Assembly (NCBI GenBank): GCA_038328575.1
Contig: JBBQMD010000003.1
Span: 1 to 64,000 of the forward strand
Direction: 5' to 3'
DNA length: 64,000 nucleotides
Source: JACVCS01 sp038328575
GTDB taxonomy: Bacteria > Planctomycetota > Phycisphaerae > Phycisphaerales > UBA1924
Part shown: positions 1 to 8,912 of the stretch, piece by piece
Layout of the letters: each line of letters starts with the position of its first letter
Position numbering within the stretch: the stretch's first letter is position 1
Made by a program: the position numbers and the translations under genes
Notes under the pieces: generated by a model
The model's database searches: none
Seen by the model: the letters and a program-made list of their open reading frames with translations, nothing else
Told to the model about the DNA's origin: nothing

Positions 1-58
1 GGCGCTGTGGGCCATGCCCGCGGATGCCGTGCGCATTCATGGGCTTTGTCGTCGGCAT
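1..58 (-). CDS. possible start of next gene in the envelope operon (partial)
   Basis: An ATG on the minus strand at 58-56 opens a frame that stays open to the window edge (about 19 codons, beginning MPTTKPMNAHG). It lies 9 bases beyond the stop of the squalene-repeat gene, as tight as other junctions in this operon. There is no clear Shine-Dalgarno and too little sequence to name it. In related clusters a MoxR-type AAA ATPase commonly accompanies these genes and none is seen in the window, so that is one candidate, by inference only. Confidence 0.25.
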   Translation of the reverse strand, partial: MPTTKPMNAHGIRGHGPQR

Positions 59-67
59 CAGCAGGAC

Positions 68-1384
68 TCACTTCTGGAAGATCGGCAAATAGCGTTTGGG
101 CATCTGTAAAACGATGAGCGCCATCGACGTGCCATACGCCGGGCCGATCGATGGATCTGCCCACGCGCCGGTGGAGAGCTGGCGATCAATCAGCTCCGCG
201 CGCGCCGCGGGCCACCACGTCGCCCAATACTTGCCGCCGGCCAGATACATCGATTGTGCCACGTAGTACTGCCCGTACCAGTAGTGCTGTTCGACGCGAG
301 CGGGGCTCCCCGGTGTCGCCGCATCGAGCAAGTACTTCAGCCCGTTGTCGATCGCCTGGTCCTGATACACGCCGGCGTAGTAGAGCGACGCAACGCCCGC
401 CGCCGAGCGCGGCCAGAGCGACACGCCACCGGGCAGTTGATACATGAACCCGCCATCAGGGTTCTGGCACTTGCGCACATACTCCACCGCCCGATCGATC
501 GTCGTCTTCGGCACCTCAATCCCCGCGTTGCGGGCCGAGCGGAGGGCCATGATCTGCGTAATGGTCACGGAGATATCGGCCTCGACGGGAACCGGGTTGT
601 AGCGCCAGCCGCCCTCATCGTTCTGTGTCCGCTCGATCAGACGGCACGCCCGCACCAGCGCCGCGTGTACGCGCCGCGCCTGGGGCGTCTCGCCGCCCGC
701 GGCGGTCATCCCGTAGATCTCGCCTAGGAACAACGTCGCGAACCCATGGCCGTACATGGGCGACGAGGTCGAATCGCCGGCGATAAGGCCGGTCTCGTTT
801 GATGAAGAGAGGATGTTCTCCAAGCCGCGCTCGACGATCGAGGCGTACTTGCCCCGCCCCGGCGCGTGCCCGTCAGCGAGGAACGCCAGGCACGCGAGAC
901 TGGTGACCGCGACGTTTCGCCCGTAGCGACCGGCGCCGAATGAGCCGTCAGCGTTTTGCATCGCCGCCAGCGCCGCGAGCCCGCGGTCAACCGACTTCTC
1001 AAGTTGCGGGGTGATCTCGCGTTCGAGCGCCGTGTTCTGCGCCGAAGGAGCCATGCCATCCGGGCGCGCCGGCGCCTCGTCGATCGTCGCGCGTGGGAGA
1101 GCGCCGGGCGGCGTCGCGGTCGCCGACGGTGCCAGTGATGCCGGTGCCGGAGCAGTTGGATCGGATGTCGCGGGTGGGGCGGTTGGTGTCGCCGCTGGAG
1201 CGACCGGCGGGTCAGGCGCGCCAGGCGCGTCAGGAGCTTGGGCCGTTGCGAATGCGACCACGGCGCGTAGCGAGCGCGACCCGCTCGCGGGCTCGCGACC
1301 CAATGTCACCAGCGGCGCGCCGCCGGGCCCGAGGGCGTGGAGCGCCAGCAGCGTTGTCGAGATGGAGATCGTCGTGAGGTTCAT
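68..1384 (-). CDS. secreted/anchored squalene-cyclase-repeat (prenyltransferase-fold) protein
   Basis: This 438-aa protein has a short hydrophobic N-terminus, then a Pro/Ala/Thr-rich linker (about residues 50-110), then an alpha-toroid domain. At least four QW-like repeats are visible: AMQNADGSFG, RTQNDEGGWRY, KCQNPDGGF and QLSTGAWAD, each followed by a helix rich in small residues. These repeats define the prenyltransferase/squalene-oxidase repeat superfamily. No DxDD cyclase motif was seen, so this is probably not a triterpene cyclase and more likely a structural or binding protein of the envelope. It is the last complete gene of the minus-strand operon, 16 bases after the preceding stop. 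Its substrate is unknown. Confidence 0.8.
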   Translation of the reverse strand: MNLTTISISTTLLALHALGPGGAPLVTLGREPASGSRSLRAVVAFATAQAPDAPGAPDPPVAPAATPTAPPATSDPTAPAPASLAPSATATPPGALPRATIDEAPARPDGMAPSAQNTALEREITPQLEKSVDRGLAALAAMQNADGSFGAGRYGRNVAVTSLACLAFLADGHAPGRGKYASIVERGLENILSSSNETGLIAGDSTSSPMYGHGFATLFLGEIYGMTAAGGETPQARRVHAALVRACRLIERTQNDEGGWRYNPVPVEADISVTITQIMALRSARNAGIEVPKTTIDRAVEYVRKCQNPDGGFMYQLPGGVSLWPRSAAGVASLYYAGVYQDQAIDNGLKYLLDAATPGSPARVEQHYWYGQYYVAQSMYLAGGKYWATWWPAARAELIDRQLSTGAWADPSIGPAYGTSMALIVLQMPKRYLPIFQK

Positions 1385-1400
1385 CGTCGCGTCGGGCGGA

Positions 1401-2192
1401 TCACTTCTTCTCCTGGGCCAGACGACGGTAGTAGTCCTCAGTCATCTGCTGATAGACCGACGAGAACTTCTCGCCAGAACCCTGCAGCAGCGCATCACGC
1501 ACCCGGGCTGGCAGCGTTCCCCAGCCGGCGCGAGCTCCGTCCAGCCCCGGATTCAGGCGCGCCGCTTGCGCACCGGGAAGTTCCTTCCGCTCGCCCTCGC
1601 CCCGGGCCCGTTGCTCGCGCGCTTGCTGCTCTTGCTGAGCCTGCTGTTGCTGCTGTTGCTGCTGCTGTTGAGACTGCTGCTGATCGTCGGGTTTCGGCTT
1701 CTGCTGCTGCTTGCTCTGCTGCTGGCGCTGCTTGCGAGCGGCCGCGATCACCTGATCAAGCTTGTCCAGAATCTCCTGCTGCACGCGCTGGGTCGCGAGC
1801 GAAACGTCGCCCGGATCCTGCAGCCGCGCCGCCGCGTCGCCCATCAGTTTTACCGCCTCGTTCAGCGCATCTTCCGGCTTCGCCGAACGAAGCTGCTCGT
1901 CGATCGCGCGTCGCGCCGGAAGCGCTGCCCCATCTGCCGTCGGCTTCGGCGCCGCGGACGGAAGGCCCAAGAGCTCATCCAGGGAGGGATCCGCCTTCTC
2001 GGGCGCGTCGGCCGGTGCAGCCGGCGACGCCGGAGCGTCCGACCTGACGGCGGGCGCAGGAGTCGCCGAGACCGGCGGCGTTGACGCCGGCGGCGTCGCT
2101 TGCCGCGCCCGCAACTCAGCGCCAACGCCAACGATCGCGAGCGACCAGGCCGCGAGCATCACTCCAACTCCATGTTCGTTTCGAGTCATCAT
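1401..2192 (-). CDS. Gln-rich secreted protein of the VWA/DUF58 operon
   Basis: This 263-aa protein has a hydrophobic N-terminal segment (about residues 10-26) typical of a signal peptide or anchor. A Pro/Ala-rich stretch follows, then a helical region, then a Lys/Gln-rich segment with a long Gln run near residues 165-195. The C-terminus contains a short conserved-looking block (GWGTLPARVRDALLQG, ending YRRLAQEKK). The start codons ATGATG overlap the stop of the 1250-aa gene (TGA within ATGATGA), so the two are translationally coupled. Similar short proteins close planctomycete VWA operons. No enzymatic motif was found and the function is unknown. Confidence 0.75.
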   Translation of the reverse strand: MMTRNEHGVGVMLAAWSLAIVGVGAELRARQATPPASTPPVSATPAPAVRSDAPASPAAPADAPEKADPSLDELLGLPSAAPKPTADGAALPARRAIDEQLRSAKPEDALNEAVKLMGDAAARLQDPGDVSLATQRVQQEILDKLDQVIAAARKQRQQQSKQQQKPKPDDQQQSQQQQQQQQQQAQQEQQAREQRARGEGERKELPGAQAARLNPGLDGARAGWGTLPARVRDALLQGSGEKFSSVYQQMTEDYYRRLAQEKK

Positions 2193-5100
2193 TCGCCTCC
2201 ACCCTGCTTCTTGTTCAGCTCGTCGATCACGCGCTGCGCTTCCTCGCTCAACCGCTTCTGCACGCGGGCCGCCTGCTCGGTGAGTTCTTTGGCAACGCTC
2301 GCGTCTGCGCCGGACGCCTCGGCCTGCTTGGTAAACCGCAGTGCGCCCGCCTGCAACTCGCGCAATGCCTTGAGCTGCGTCAGCGGCGGCAGCAGCGGCG
2401 GTGGCGATTGCTGGCCGGGCTGGTTGCCCTGCTGCTCGCCCTGCTCCTGCTCGCGAAACTCGTCGGGCTTGTCCGCGTCGTCAAGCGCCGCGACGAGCGC
2501 GATGAGCGTCTGTTCGACGCTCTGCTGGCTGATGATCGCGACGCGCCCGATGGTCGTCTCGCGCAGCGACGAAGCGGCCCGTGCCGACGACGCGTCGATA
2601 ATCTCGTGGGCAAGGTTGAACACGGGCGAGTCGGTGATCTCCTGGTTGGCGCGCTTCAGGTCCGCAAGCGTGGTCGCCAGCGCATCCTGCTCGTCGGCGA
2701 TGGCGCGTGCCGCGGCTCGCTGGCGACGGTCCGCCGGCGCGTCGATCGTCGTCGTTGATCGCTCGATCAGCGCTCGCTGCGACGCCAGCGCGTCCTGATA
2801 CGCCTTGCGCAGCTCAGCCCGTTGCTGGCGCTGACCCTCGTCCTTGGACTGTTCCTGCGCCGCCTTGGCAACCTCCAGCGCCTCACGCAACAGCCCCAGC
2901 GCATCGGTCTCGCCCGCGCGCGTCATCGGGATGTCCACCGGTGTGGCGCGCAGCGCACCGATGGCCGAGGCCTGGCGCGCCGCGCCTTGCAGGATGATGT
3001 CCGCGAGCTTCGGCGTGTCGGCGTTGGCGTCCGGCGCTTCAGCCGCGGCGGCATCAACCGCGCGGGCCTCCTCGCTCGCCGCGAGCGTCGCGATGCGAAG
3101 TTGAATTAACGGAGCATCAAGCCCGCTCAGCCCGTTGGCGTCACCCGCGGCCCGAGCTTCAAACGTCGCCAGCTCCGCAGCCTGACGGTTGACGAGCGAC
3201 TCGAGCGTCTGCACCAGGCTGTCAAGCTGGCGGCGCAAGACCGCGTCGCGCTGGCGCTGCGATTCGTTGAGCTGCTGCAGCATCTGACTGAGCGTCCGCT
3301 CCGCCTTCTGCTGCTGCTGCTGGGCCTGCTGCTGCTGGCTCTGCTGGATCTGTCGCGCCGCCTGCTGCAAGAGCTGCTCCAGCGCCCGTTGCTCGCCGGT
3401 CTGCGCCGCCTGCTTGAGCGCCTCGCTCGCCGCAGGATCGCTCTGCGACAGCTCCTCCGCTTTCTCCTTGAGCGAGCGCAACAACTCCTCCGCTCGACGC
3501 GCGAGCGACTCCTGCTCCTGCCCCAGTCGCTGGGCCGCGGCTCGTTGCTCCGGCGTGAGCTGCTCGGCCGACTTGCCGGCGGTCTCGCGGCTCAGCTCGC
3601 CGGTCTGGCGACGAAGCTCCTGCTGGTCCGTCAGCAGTTGTTGCGTGCGACGCTTCTGTGCGAATGCGTCGCGCCCGCGATCCAGCGATTGCGAGAGCTG
3701 CTCGAGCTTTTGAGCCGTGTCCTCCTGGGATTGCTGCGAGGCGCGCTCCGCGTCTTCGGTTGCCTTCGTGTCCTTGGCCTCGCGTGATCGCTTGGCCTCG
3801 CCCAGCGAACGCTGCGCTTCGCGCGACGCATCGCCCGCCTGATCAACCGCGCGCTCGGCGCTGCGCACCACGTCGCCGAGCTCGCGATCCAGCGGCTTGT
3901 CCGGACGGTCTGCTTCAGCCGCTTTCCGCGACACCTCCGCCACCGCCTGTGCCATCTGTTGCACCTGCTCCGAGATTGCCGCCTGTTGCGACGACGCCTG
4001 ATCCCCGGGCGGTGTGTTTCGCGACTGTTCCAGCAGCTTGCGTTGATCGGCCTGCGAGCGATCAGCCTGACGGCGCACCGACTCGAGCTGGCCAAAGAGC
4101 TGTTCAACGAGTTGCTCGCGCGAGATCACGCGCAGGCGGCGCAGCGATGATCGCAACGGCGGGTGAGTCTGGCCGTCAAGCGAGTAGATGTCCGTCGCCA
4201 GGGCCGCGAGCCAGATCTCATCGCCCGGGCCGACATCCATCTCGCTCAGCGAGATGCTGCTCGCGGCGGTCAGGGCCAGCACGGGCGCGCCGCCCGCCGC
4301 TTCAGGCTCGGTGCGACCAATCACCCGCGCCTCGCCCACCGGCTCCGGCGGCGCGCCGCTCGAGCCGCCGGGACGCTTGGCGACTTGCGATTCCAGCGAC
4401 ACCGACGCGACGCCAAGATCATCGCGCGCTTCGCCCGCGACATCGACCTTTGCATCTGGCAGCACGTCCTCGTCGCGCGCCGGCAGCGTGATCGTCGCCT
4501 GCGGCGGCTGATCCGCGCGCGCCTCAACGCGGAACGCGGCTTCCTCGCTGGAGGCAACACCATTTTGATCGCGCAGGCTTGCGCGGATCGTGAACGACGA
4601 AGCCACCGGCAGCGTCAGCGTCCACGTCTCGCCCGCGAACTCAGCCGTCGCCAGTTCACCGGCTTCTCGAAACGCAACTGCAAACTCCGCCCCCAGCACA
4701 CGCTCAAACTCCCCAACACTCGGGCGCGGCAGCGCCTTGTTGAACCTCATCGCGATTGACACGCGAGAACCAGCGATCACCTCGCTCAACACCGCTCGAC
4801 CATCCGAGCCGCTGCCCAGATCGACCGTGCGCAGCGCGCCCGCAAGCGCGCCCGAGAGATACGCCGGCGGCCGGACGTTCGCACTCGCGGACACCACCGC
4901 CGGCGGGTCGATCAGCCGCACCCGCACCGGGCGCGTCTCATCATCGCCGGAGGTGAACCAGTACTCAAGCGTGTTCGCGTCCGTCGCGCCGACAGCGCCA
5001 AACGTCGCTGATCGCGCCGCAGTGGCGCGCGCCGGGGCCAGCAGCGCCGGCTCGATCAAGCGTTCCATCAGCGTGCCGCTGGCGGGCCCGGGTGATCCGT

Positions 5101-5941
5101 CGGCTTGCGGAGCGATCGCCTGCACCGTCCGCCCCTGACTGGTCAGTTCGCCGGTGCGGGTCTCGCCGGTGCCGTCCGGCCCGATGAGGCGAAAGTGTGC
5201 CGTGACGCTCGTGGTCTCGGGCGAACGCGTGGACCGCACCAGGGCCGCCCGCAGCGAGAGCGCCGTGCCCAGCGCGTGCACCTCTTCGCCCACTACATTC
5301 GCGAGCACCGTGCGCTTGGGCCACTGGACATCCGCCCAGGGCGTCAGCGTCCGACGCAGCGCGATTCCTGTCCACATCGGGCTGGCGCCGATCACCAGCA
5401 TCGACGCGACGACGCTGGCCACTGCGACGAACGCGCTCAACACCGCCGGGCCGGGACGTAGCACCGTCCGCGTGTTGACCGACGCGAGCCGGCGCGCCGC
5501 GTTCTGGATCACCGGTGCCGCCAAGGCCCGCCCCAGCGGGTCCAGCGATCGGCCATCGCGCGAGAGCTCCACTGCACTGGCCAGCAGGTTGTCCAGCCCG
5601 GAGCCGACGCCGACCTCTGTGCGTTCGATTCGCGCCGCGATCTGGCTCTCAGTCGGACGAAACCAGATTGCGGGCCACACGCGCCGGATGATCGCGACAA
5701 CCAACACCACCAGGCCGATCAGCAGGATCGTCCCGCGCATCCACCCCGGCGAACGAAGCACGAAGTCCACGCCCGCCGCGCCGGCGATCGCGCTGACCGC
5801 TCCGCCGATGATCCAGCCGCTACGTTGCACAATGAGCATGGCGCGAGCGCCCTGAGCCAGCCGGCGCAAGCGCAGGCTGACCTGCTCGATCGATGGAGCG
5901 TCAACGGGTTCGGGCGTCGGCGTGGAAGGTTCGTTCGTCAT
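2189..5941 (-). CDS. giant coiled-coil membrane protein of the envelope operon (DUF4175-like)
   Basis: This 1250-aa protein has two closely spaced hydrophobic segments near residues 33-85 and a third near 170-190. A beta-rich extracytoplasmic part follows (about 190-620), then about 600 residues of Gln/Glu/Ala/Arg-rich sequence with strong coiled-coil character, including QQQAQQQQQKAERTL. The layout resembles the DUF4175 family found beside DUF58/VWA genes in planctomycetes and alphaproteobacteria; the assignment is from architecture, not alignment. It is coupled at both ends (ATGA with the small gene upstream, ATGATGA with the Gln-rich gene downstream). A scaffold role in an envelope complex is inferred. 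Confidence 0.75.
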   Translation of the reverse strand: MTNEPSTPTPEPVDAPSIEQVSLRLRRLAQGARAMLIVQRSGWIIGGAVSAIAGAAGVDFVLRSPGWMRGTILLIGLVVLVVAIIRRVWPAIWFRPTESQIAARIERTEVGVGSGLDNLLASAVELSRDGRSLDPLGRALAAPVIQNAARRLASVNTRTVLRPGPAVLSAFVAVASVVASMLVIGASPMWTGIALRRTLTPWADVQWPKRTVLANVVGEEVHALGTALSLRAALVRSTRSPETTSVTAHFRLIGPDGTGETRTGELTSQGRTVQAIAPQADGSPGPASGTLMERLIEPALLAPARATAARSATFGAVGATDANTLEYWFTSGDDETRPVRVRLIDPPAVVSASANVRPPAYLSGALAGALRTVDLGSGSDGRAVLSEVIAGSRVSIAMRFNKALPRPSVGEFERVLGAEFAVAFREAGELATAEFAGETWTLTLPVASSFTIRASLRDQNGVASSEEAAFRVEARADQPPQATITLPARDEDVLPDAKVDVAGEARDDLGVASVSLESQVAKRPGGSSGAPPEPVGEARVIGRTEPEAAGGAPVLALTAASSISLSEMDVGPGDEIWLAALATDIYSLDGQTHPPLRSSLRRLRVISREQLVEQLFGQLESVRRQADRSQADQRKLLEQSRNTPPGDQASSQQAAISEQVQQMAQAVAEVSRKAAEADRPDKPLDRELGDVVRSAERAVDQAGDASREAQRSLGEAKRSREAKDTKATEDAERASQQSQEDTAQKLEQLSQSLDRGRDAFAQKRRTQQLLTDQQELRRQTGELSRETAGKSAEQLTPEQRAAAQRLGQEQESLARRAEELLRSLKEKAEELSQSDPAASEALKQAAQTGEQRALEQLLQQAARQIQQSQQQQAQQQQQKAERTLSQMLQQLNESQRQRDAVLRRQLDSLVQTLESLVNRQAAELATFEARAAGDANGLSGLDAPLIQLRIATLAASEEARAVDAAAAEAPDANADTPKLADIILQGAARQASAIGALRATPVDIPMTRAGETDALGLLREALEVAKAAQEQSKDEGQRQQRAELRKAYQDALASQRALIERSTTTIDAPADRRQRAAARAIADEQDALATTLADLKRANQEITDSPVFNLAHEIIDASSARAASSLRETTIGRVAIISQQSVEQTLIALVAALDDADKPDEFREQEQGEQQGNQPGQQSPPPLLPPLTQLKALRELQAGALRFTKQAEASGADASVAKELTEQAARVQKRLSEEAQRVIDELNKKQGGGE

Positions 5942-6216
5942 GACCAGTGCTCAGATGCCCGGGCGTCCGATCGTTCACGCATTCCGGCAAAGGCGGCTTG
6001 GTCCCGCCTCGGACACGACGCAGCCCACGCGACAAAGGGTGCCATCATCAATACGAACAACGGCCCGACAAGGTTGAGATTGCTCATGCTGGCGACGCGC
6101 CGCAATCGTCGCGTGGAAACCGTCATACACGGTATCGTCCCAGTTGGTCGCCAGTTCTCGTCCAATTCGCGCGCGAACGCCTGAATCATGGTTAGCGACT
6201 CACAATCACGCCTCAC
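5938..6216 (-). CDS. small one-TM protein coupled to the giant coiled-coil gene
   Basis: This frame of up to 92 codons ends in a TGA that overlaps the next ATG (ATGA at 5938-5941), the same coupling seen elsewhere in this operon, which is the main reason to accept it. Near its middle is one hydrophobic segment (NLVGPLFVLMMAPFVAWAAS). The start is unclear: the longest reading begins with GTG at 6216, and in-frame ATGs lie at 6189, 6126 and 6087, none with a good Shine-Dalgarno. From 6087 it would be a 49-aa single-span protein. The family is not recognised, and it may be noise between two real genes. Confidence 0.45.
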   Translation of the reverse strand: MRRDCESLTMIQAFARELDENWRPTGTIPCMTVSTRRLRRVASMSNLNLVGPLFVLMMAPFVAWAASCPRRDQAAFAGMRERSDARASEHWS

Positions 6217-6272
6217 TCAGCGGAATCTTTGACCAGCCACCTCAGCAGTTCGCAACTTGTTTGATGTCCAGA

Positions 6273-8912
6273 TCAAGGCAGCCGAATCAGCCTTCGCGTT
6301 ACCCATTCCACAGTCAACAGCACGATGATCGCCAGCAACGCGCCGGGCGTGTCCCATAGTGGGTGTTCCTGGCCCAGCGACGACGTTCGAACTTCCCGTC
6401 GCGGCAGCAGCGTGCCCAGCGAAGCCAGATCCGCCGCGGGAACGACGCGCCCGCCGGTATCGCTGGCCAGCTGTGCCAGCAACGGATGATCGGCCTCCGG
6501 CTGACGCATCTCGTCATCGGGGAACGTCACCTCCGCGTCCGACGTCACCACTTCGGGCAGGCCGCTGAACAGCGGATCGATCAGGCTCGCGCGATAAAGC
6601 CCGGGCACGCCGGGGATCCAGGTCGCGACATAGGACCGTCGCCCCGCGTCTGCGCCGCCCCCCCCCGCCCCGCCCCCGCCGCCCTCGGGGCGCAGCGAGA
6701 GCGTCACGCTCTCGCCCGCCTCTGGTGTCGCATCCGGACTCGCGCCCGGAGGCGCGCCCGGATCACGCGCCTTCGCGTCAACGCGGACGCTGATCGAGGC
6801 GGGGGCCGCGTCGATCAGCGATTGATCGACGAGTTGAACACTCACGCGCACCGGCTGCGCGACGCTCGCGCGTCGAGGCGAAACCGTGAGCATCGCCGCT
6901 CGACCGGCGCGCCCGACCGAGTCGCGCCCCAGGAACCGCAGGAGCTGCAAGTAGAACCGCTCCGGATACGCCTCGCCTCGCCCGTAGCGATAGCGCCAGA
7001 TCTCGTCGGTCGCGACGTACACGATTCGCCCCGCGCCAAAGCGCATGGTCATCAGCGCAGGCGTCGGTGCGCCGCCGGCGCTCGTGCCCCCGCCCCCCGC
7101 CGGGCTCGATGCGGAACCAATCCCCACCGGATCGACCACCGCCAGTATCTCCACCGCGGGCTTCAAACTCGCCGGATCGATCCGCTGCACCCATCGCAAA
7201 CGCGACCAGGTGTTGCTCGCATCGCTCAGCTCCACCGGCCAGAACGGCAACAGCGCTAGCGCGCCGCCAGCGCTCGTGGCGCTCGCATCTGGCAAGCCCG
7301 CGTCCCCGCGTGACGAGGGCCGGTCGTCCTGCAATCGCAACACGCCCAGCGTTTCGCTGCTGGCGGTCGGACGGAGATAGACCTCCTGATCCCACGAGCG
7401 CACGCTCGCATCGCCCGCGCCAAACGTCATCGGCAGCAGATCCGCCAGCGCCGTCGAGCGCCACGCCGTGGGCACCGCCCCTTCGCCAGCGATCCACATC
7501 AGCCCCGCGCCGCCGATGCTCACGCGATCGCGCAGCAGCGCAAGCTGTTGCTGGGTGAAGACATCCGGGCGCAGGTCGCCCAGCATGATCACGTCAAACC
7601 GCGCCCACTCTGTGGGCGTTGACGGGATCGCTTCGAGCGACTCGCTCCCCTCCTGCAAGTAGCGACGCCCCGCCGCCAGGAGCGTGCTGGCAAACGTCAC
7701 GGACTTCTCGCGCGAGAGCACGTTCTTGAGGTAGCGATACTCCCAGCGCGGGTAGCCATCCAGATATAGCACCCGCAGCGGGCGGTCAAACGTCGTGATC
7801 GCGACCTCCGCTCGGTTGTTCTCCGGCAACAGATCTGGCGTCTCGCTGATGAGCCGCACGCTCCAGCGCCGCTCGCCCGCCCGATCCGGCGGCGTTGCGC
7901 CGGTCGCGGCCGCGCCCGGTCGCGCCGTGAGCGTGAGTTCGCCGCTGGCGTTGGTGCCGACGGGCGTGCTCTGACCCGGCTCAAAGCGCACAGTGCGTTC
8001 GTCGATCGTCCGCCCGCTTTCTTCATCCACAAGCCGGAGCGTGGCCCGCGCGCCGGCGCTCAGCGAGCCGAACCGCTCGACCCGCGCGCGAACCGGCACG
8101 ATGTCCGCCGCGAACGCCGACGACGGCGCCTCGACACCTCGCACCGCAAAGTCCGTCCGTGCCTCGCTGGAGCCCAGCGGCACGCTGAAGATCGGCACGC
8201 GATCAGCCCGCAGCCGCCGCAACGTCGCGCGCGAGATCTGGTCTGTCGCGCGCCCATCGCTGAGGACCACGATCCCCGCCAGCGGGCGCGCAGCGCTCCG
8301 ATTCAACGCCGCCTCGATCGCGCCACCGATCGCGCTGCGCCGCCCCGTCGGCGCTTCAAGCGCCACCGGTGACGCCGACTTCAGATCAGCCGTGTTGCCC
8401 ACATCTCGCCGCCCGGGCTTCAACTCAAACGCGCCGGCATCAAAGCCCAGCCACACCACCACCCGCTCAGCCCCCAGCCGCTCCCAAAACTCGCGGCTCT
8501 TTCCCAGCGCATCCCGCAACTGTTCCTCGCGCGTGATCAGCCCGCCCGCCGCCGCACCCGCCCCGCCCGCACCTCCAACATCCCCAGCGTCCGCGATCTT
8601 CATCGACCCCGAACGATCCACCAGCACCAGCACCCAATCCTTCTCGACCGACTCCGTCGGCTGCACCAGCCGCGGCCCGCACAACAGAAATACCACCAGC
8701 ACCAGCAGCAGAGCGCGCACCATCGCCAGCACCGCGCGCAACCGCCCCGAGCCCTCTAGCCGCCAATACGACCACACCGCAAGGCCCACCGCACCCGCAA
8801 CGATCAGCGCCCACTGCCAGGGCTCCGGGCTCGTGGTGAGCGTAAATGACACGCCCTCTTGTCCGGGTCGCAATGTCTCAAGTCGCAACAGCCAGTTGGT
8901 CAGGTCGTTCAT
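6273..8912 (-). CDS. VWA-domain membrane protein with glutamine-amidotransferase-like region
   Basis: This 879-aa protein has two N-terminal membrane segments (about residues 28-47 and 54-78). A von Willebrand A domain follows with a metal-site motif DRSGSM near residue 94, then Ig-like beta sequence. A block near residues 370-480 (LYLDGYPRWEYRYLKNVL, later MLGDLRPDVFT) matches the GATase-1-like fold seen in planctomycete VWA proteins. One C-terminal membrane segment completes it. The ATG at 8912 overlaps the stop of the upstream gene (ATGA at 8909-8912), which decides this start over longer readings. Such proteins are thought to act with DUF58 and BatA partners in envelope quality control; the role here is inferred. 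Confidence 0.85.
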   Translation of the reverse strand: MNDLTNWLLRLETLRPGQEGVSFTLTTSPEPWQWALIVAGAVGLAVWSYWRLEGSGRLRAVLAMVRALLLVLVVFLLCGPRLVQPTESVEKDWVLVLVDRSGSMKIADAGDVGGAGGAGAAAGGLITREEQLRDALGKSREFWERLGAERVVVWLGFDAGAFELKPGRRDVGNTADLKSASPVALEAPTGRRSAIGGAIEAALNRSAARPLAGIVVLSDGRATDQISRATLRRLRADRVPIFSVPLGSSEARTDFAVRGVEAPSSAFAADIVPVRARVERFGSLSAGARATLRLVDEESGRTIDERTVRFEPGQSTPVGTNASGELTLTARPGAAATGATPPDRAGERRWSVRLISETPDLLPENNRAEVAITTFDRPLRVLYLDGYPRWEYRYLKNVLSREKSVTFASTLLAAGRRYLQEGSESLEAIPSTPTEWARFDVIMLGDLRPDVFTQQQLALLRDRVSIGGAGLMWIAGEGAVPTAWRSTALADLLPMTFGAGDASVRSWDQEVYLRPTASSETLGVLRLQDDRPSSRGDAGLPDASATSAGGALALLPFWPVELSDASNTWSRLRWVQRIDPASLKPAVEILAVVDPVGIGSASSPAGGGGTSAGGAPTPALMTMRFGAGRIVYVATDEIWRYRYGRGEAYPERFYLQLLRFLGRDSVGRAGRAAMLTVSPRRASVAQPVRVSVQLVDQSLIDAAPASISVRVDAKARDPGAPPGASPDATPEAGESVTLSLRPEGGGGGAGGGGADAGRRSYVATWIPGVPGLYRASLIDPLFSGLPEVVTSDAEVTFPDDEMRQPEADHPLLAQLASDTGGRVVPAADLASLGTLLPRREVRTSSLGQEHPLWDTPGALLAIIVLLTVEWVTRRLIRLP

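Noticed and set aside
1011..2084. Plus-strand open frame with a poly-Leu stretch
   Set aside because: Antisense to the Gln-rich gene; the Leu run is the reverse reading of the CAG-rich Gln codons.
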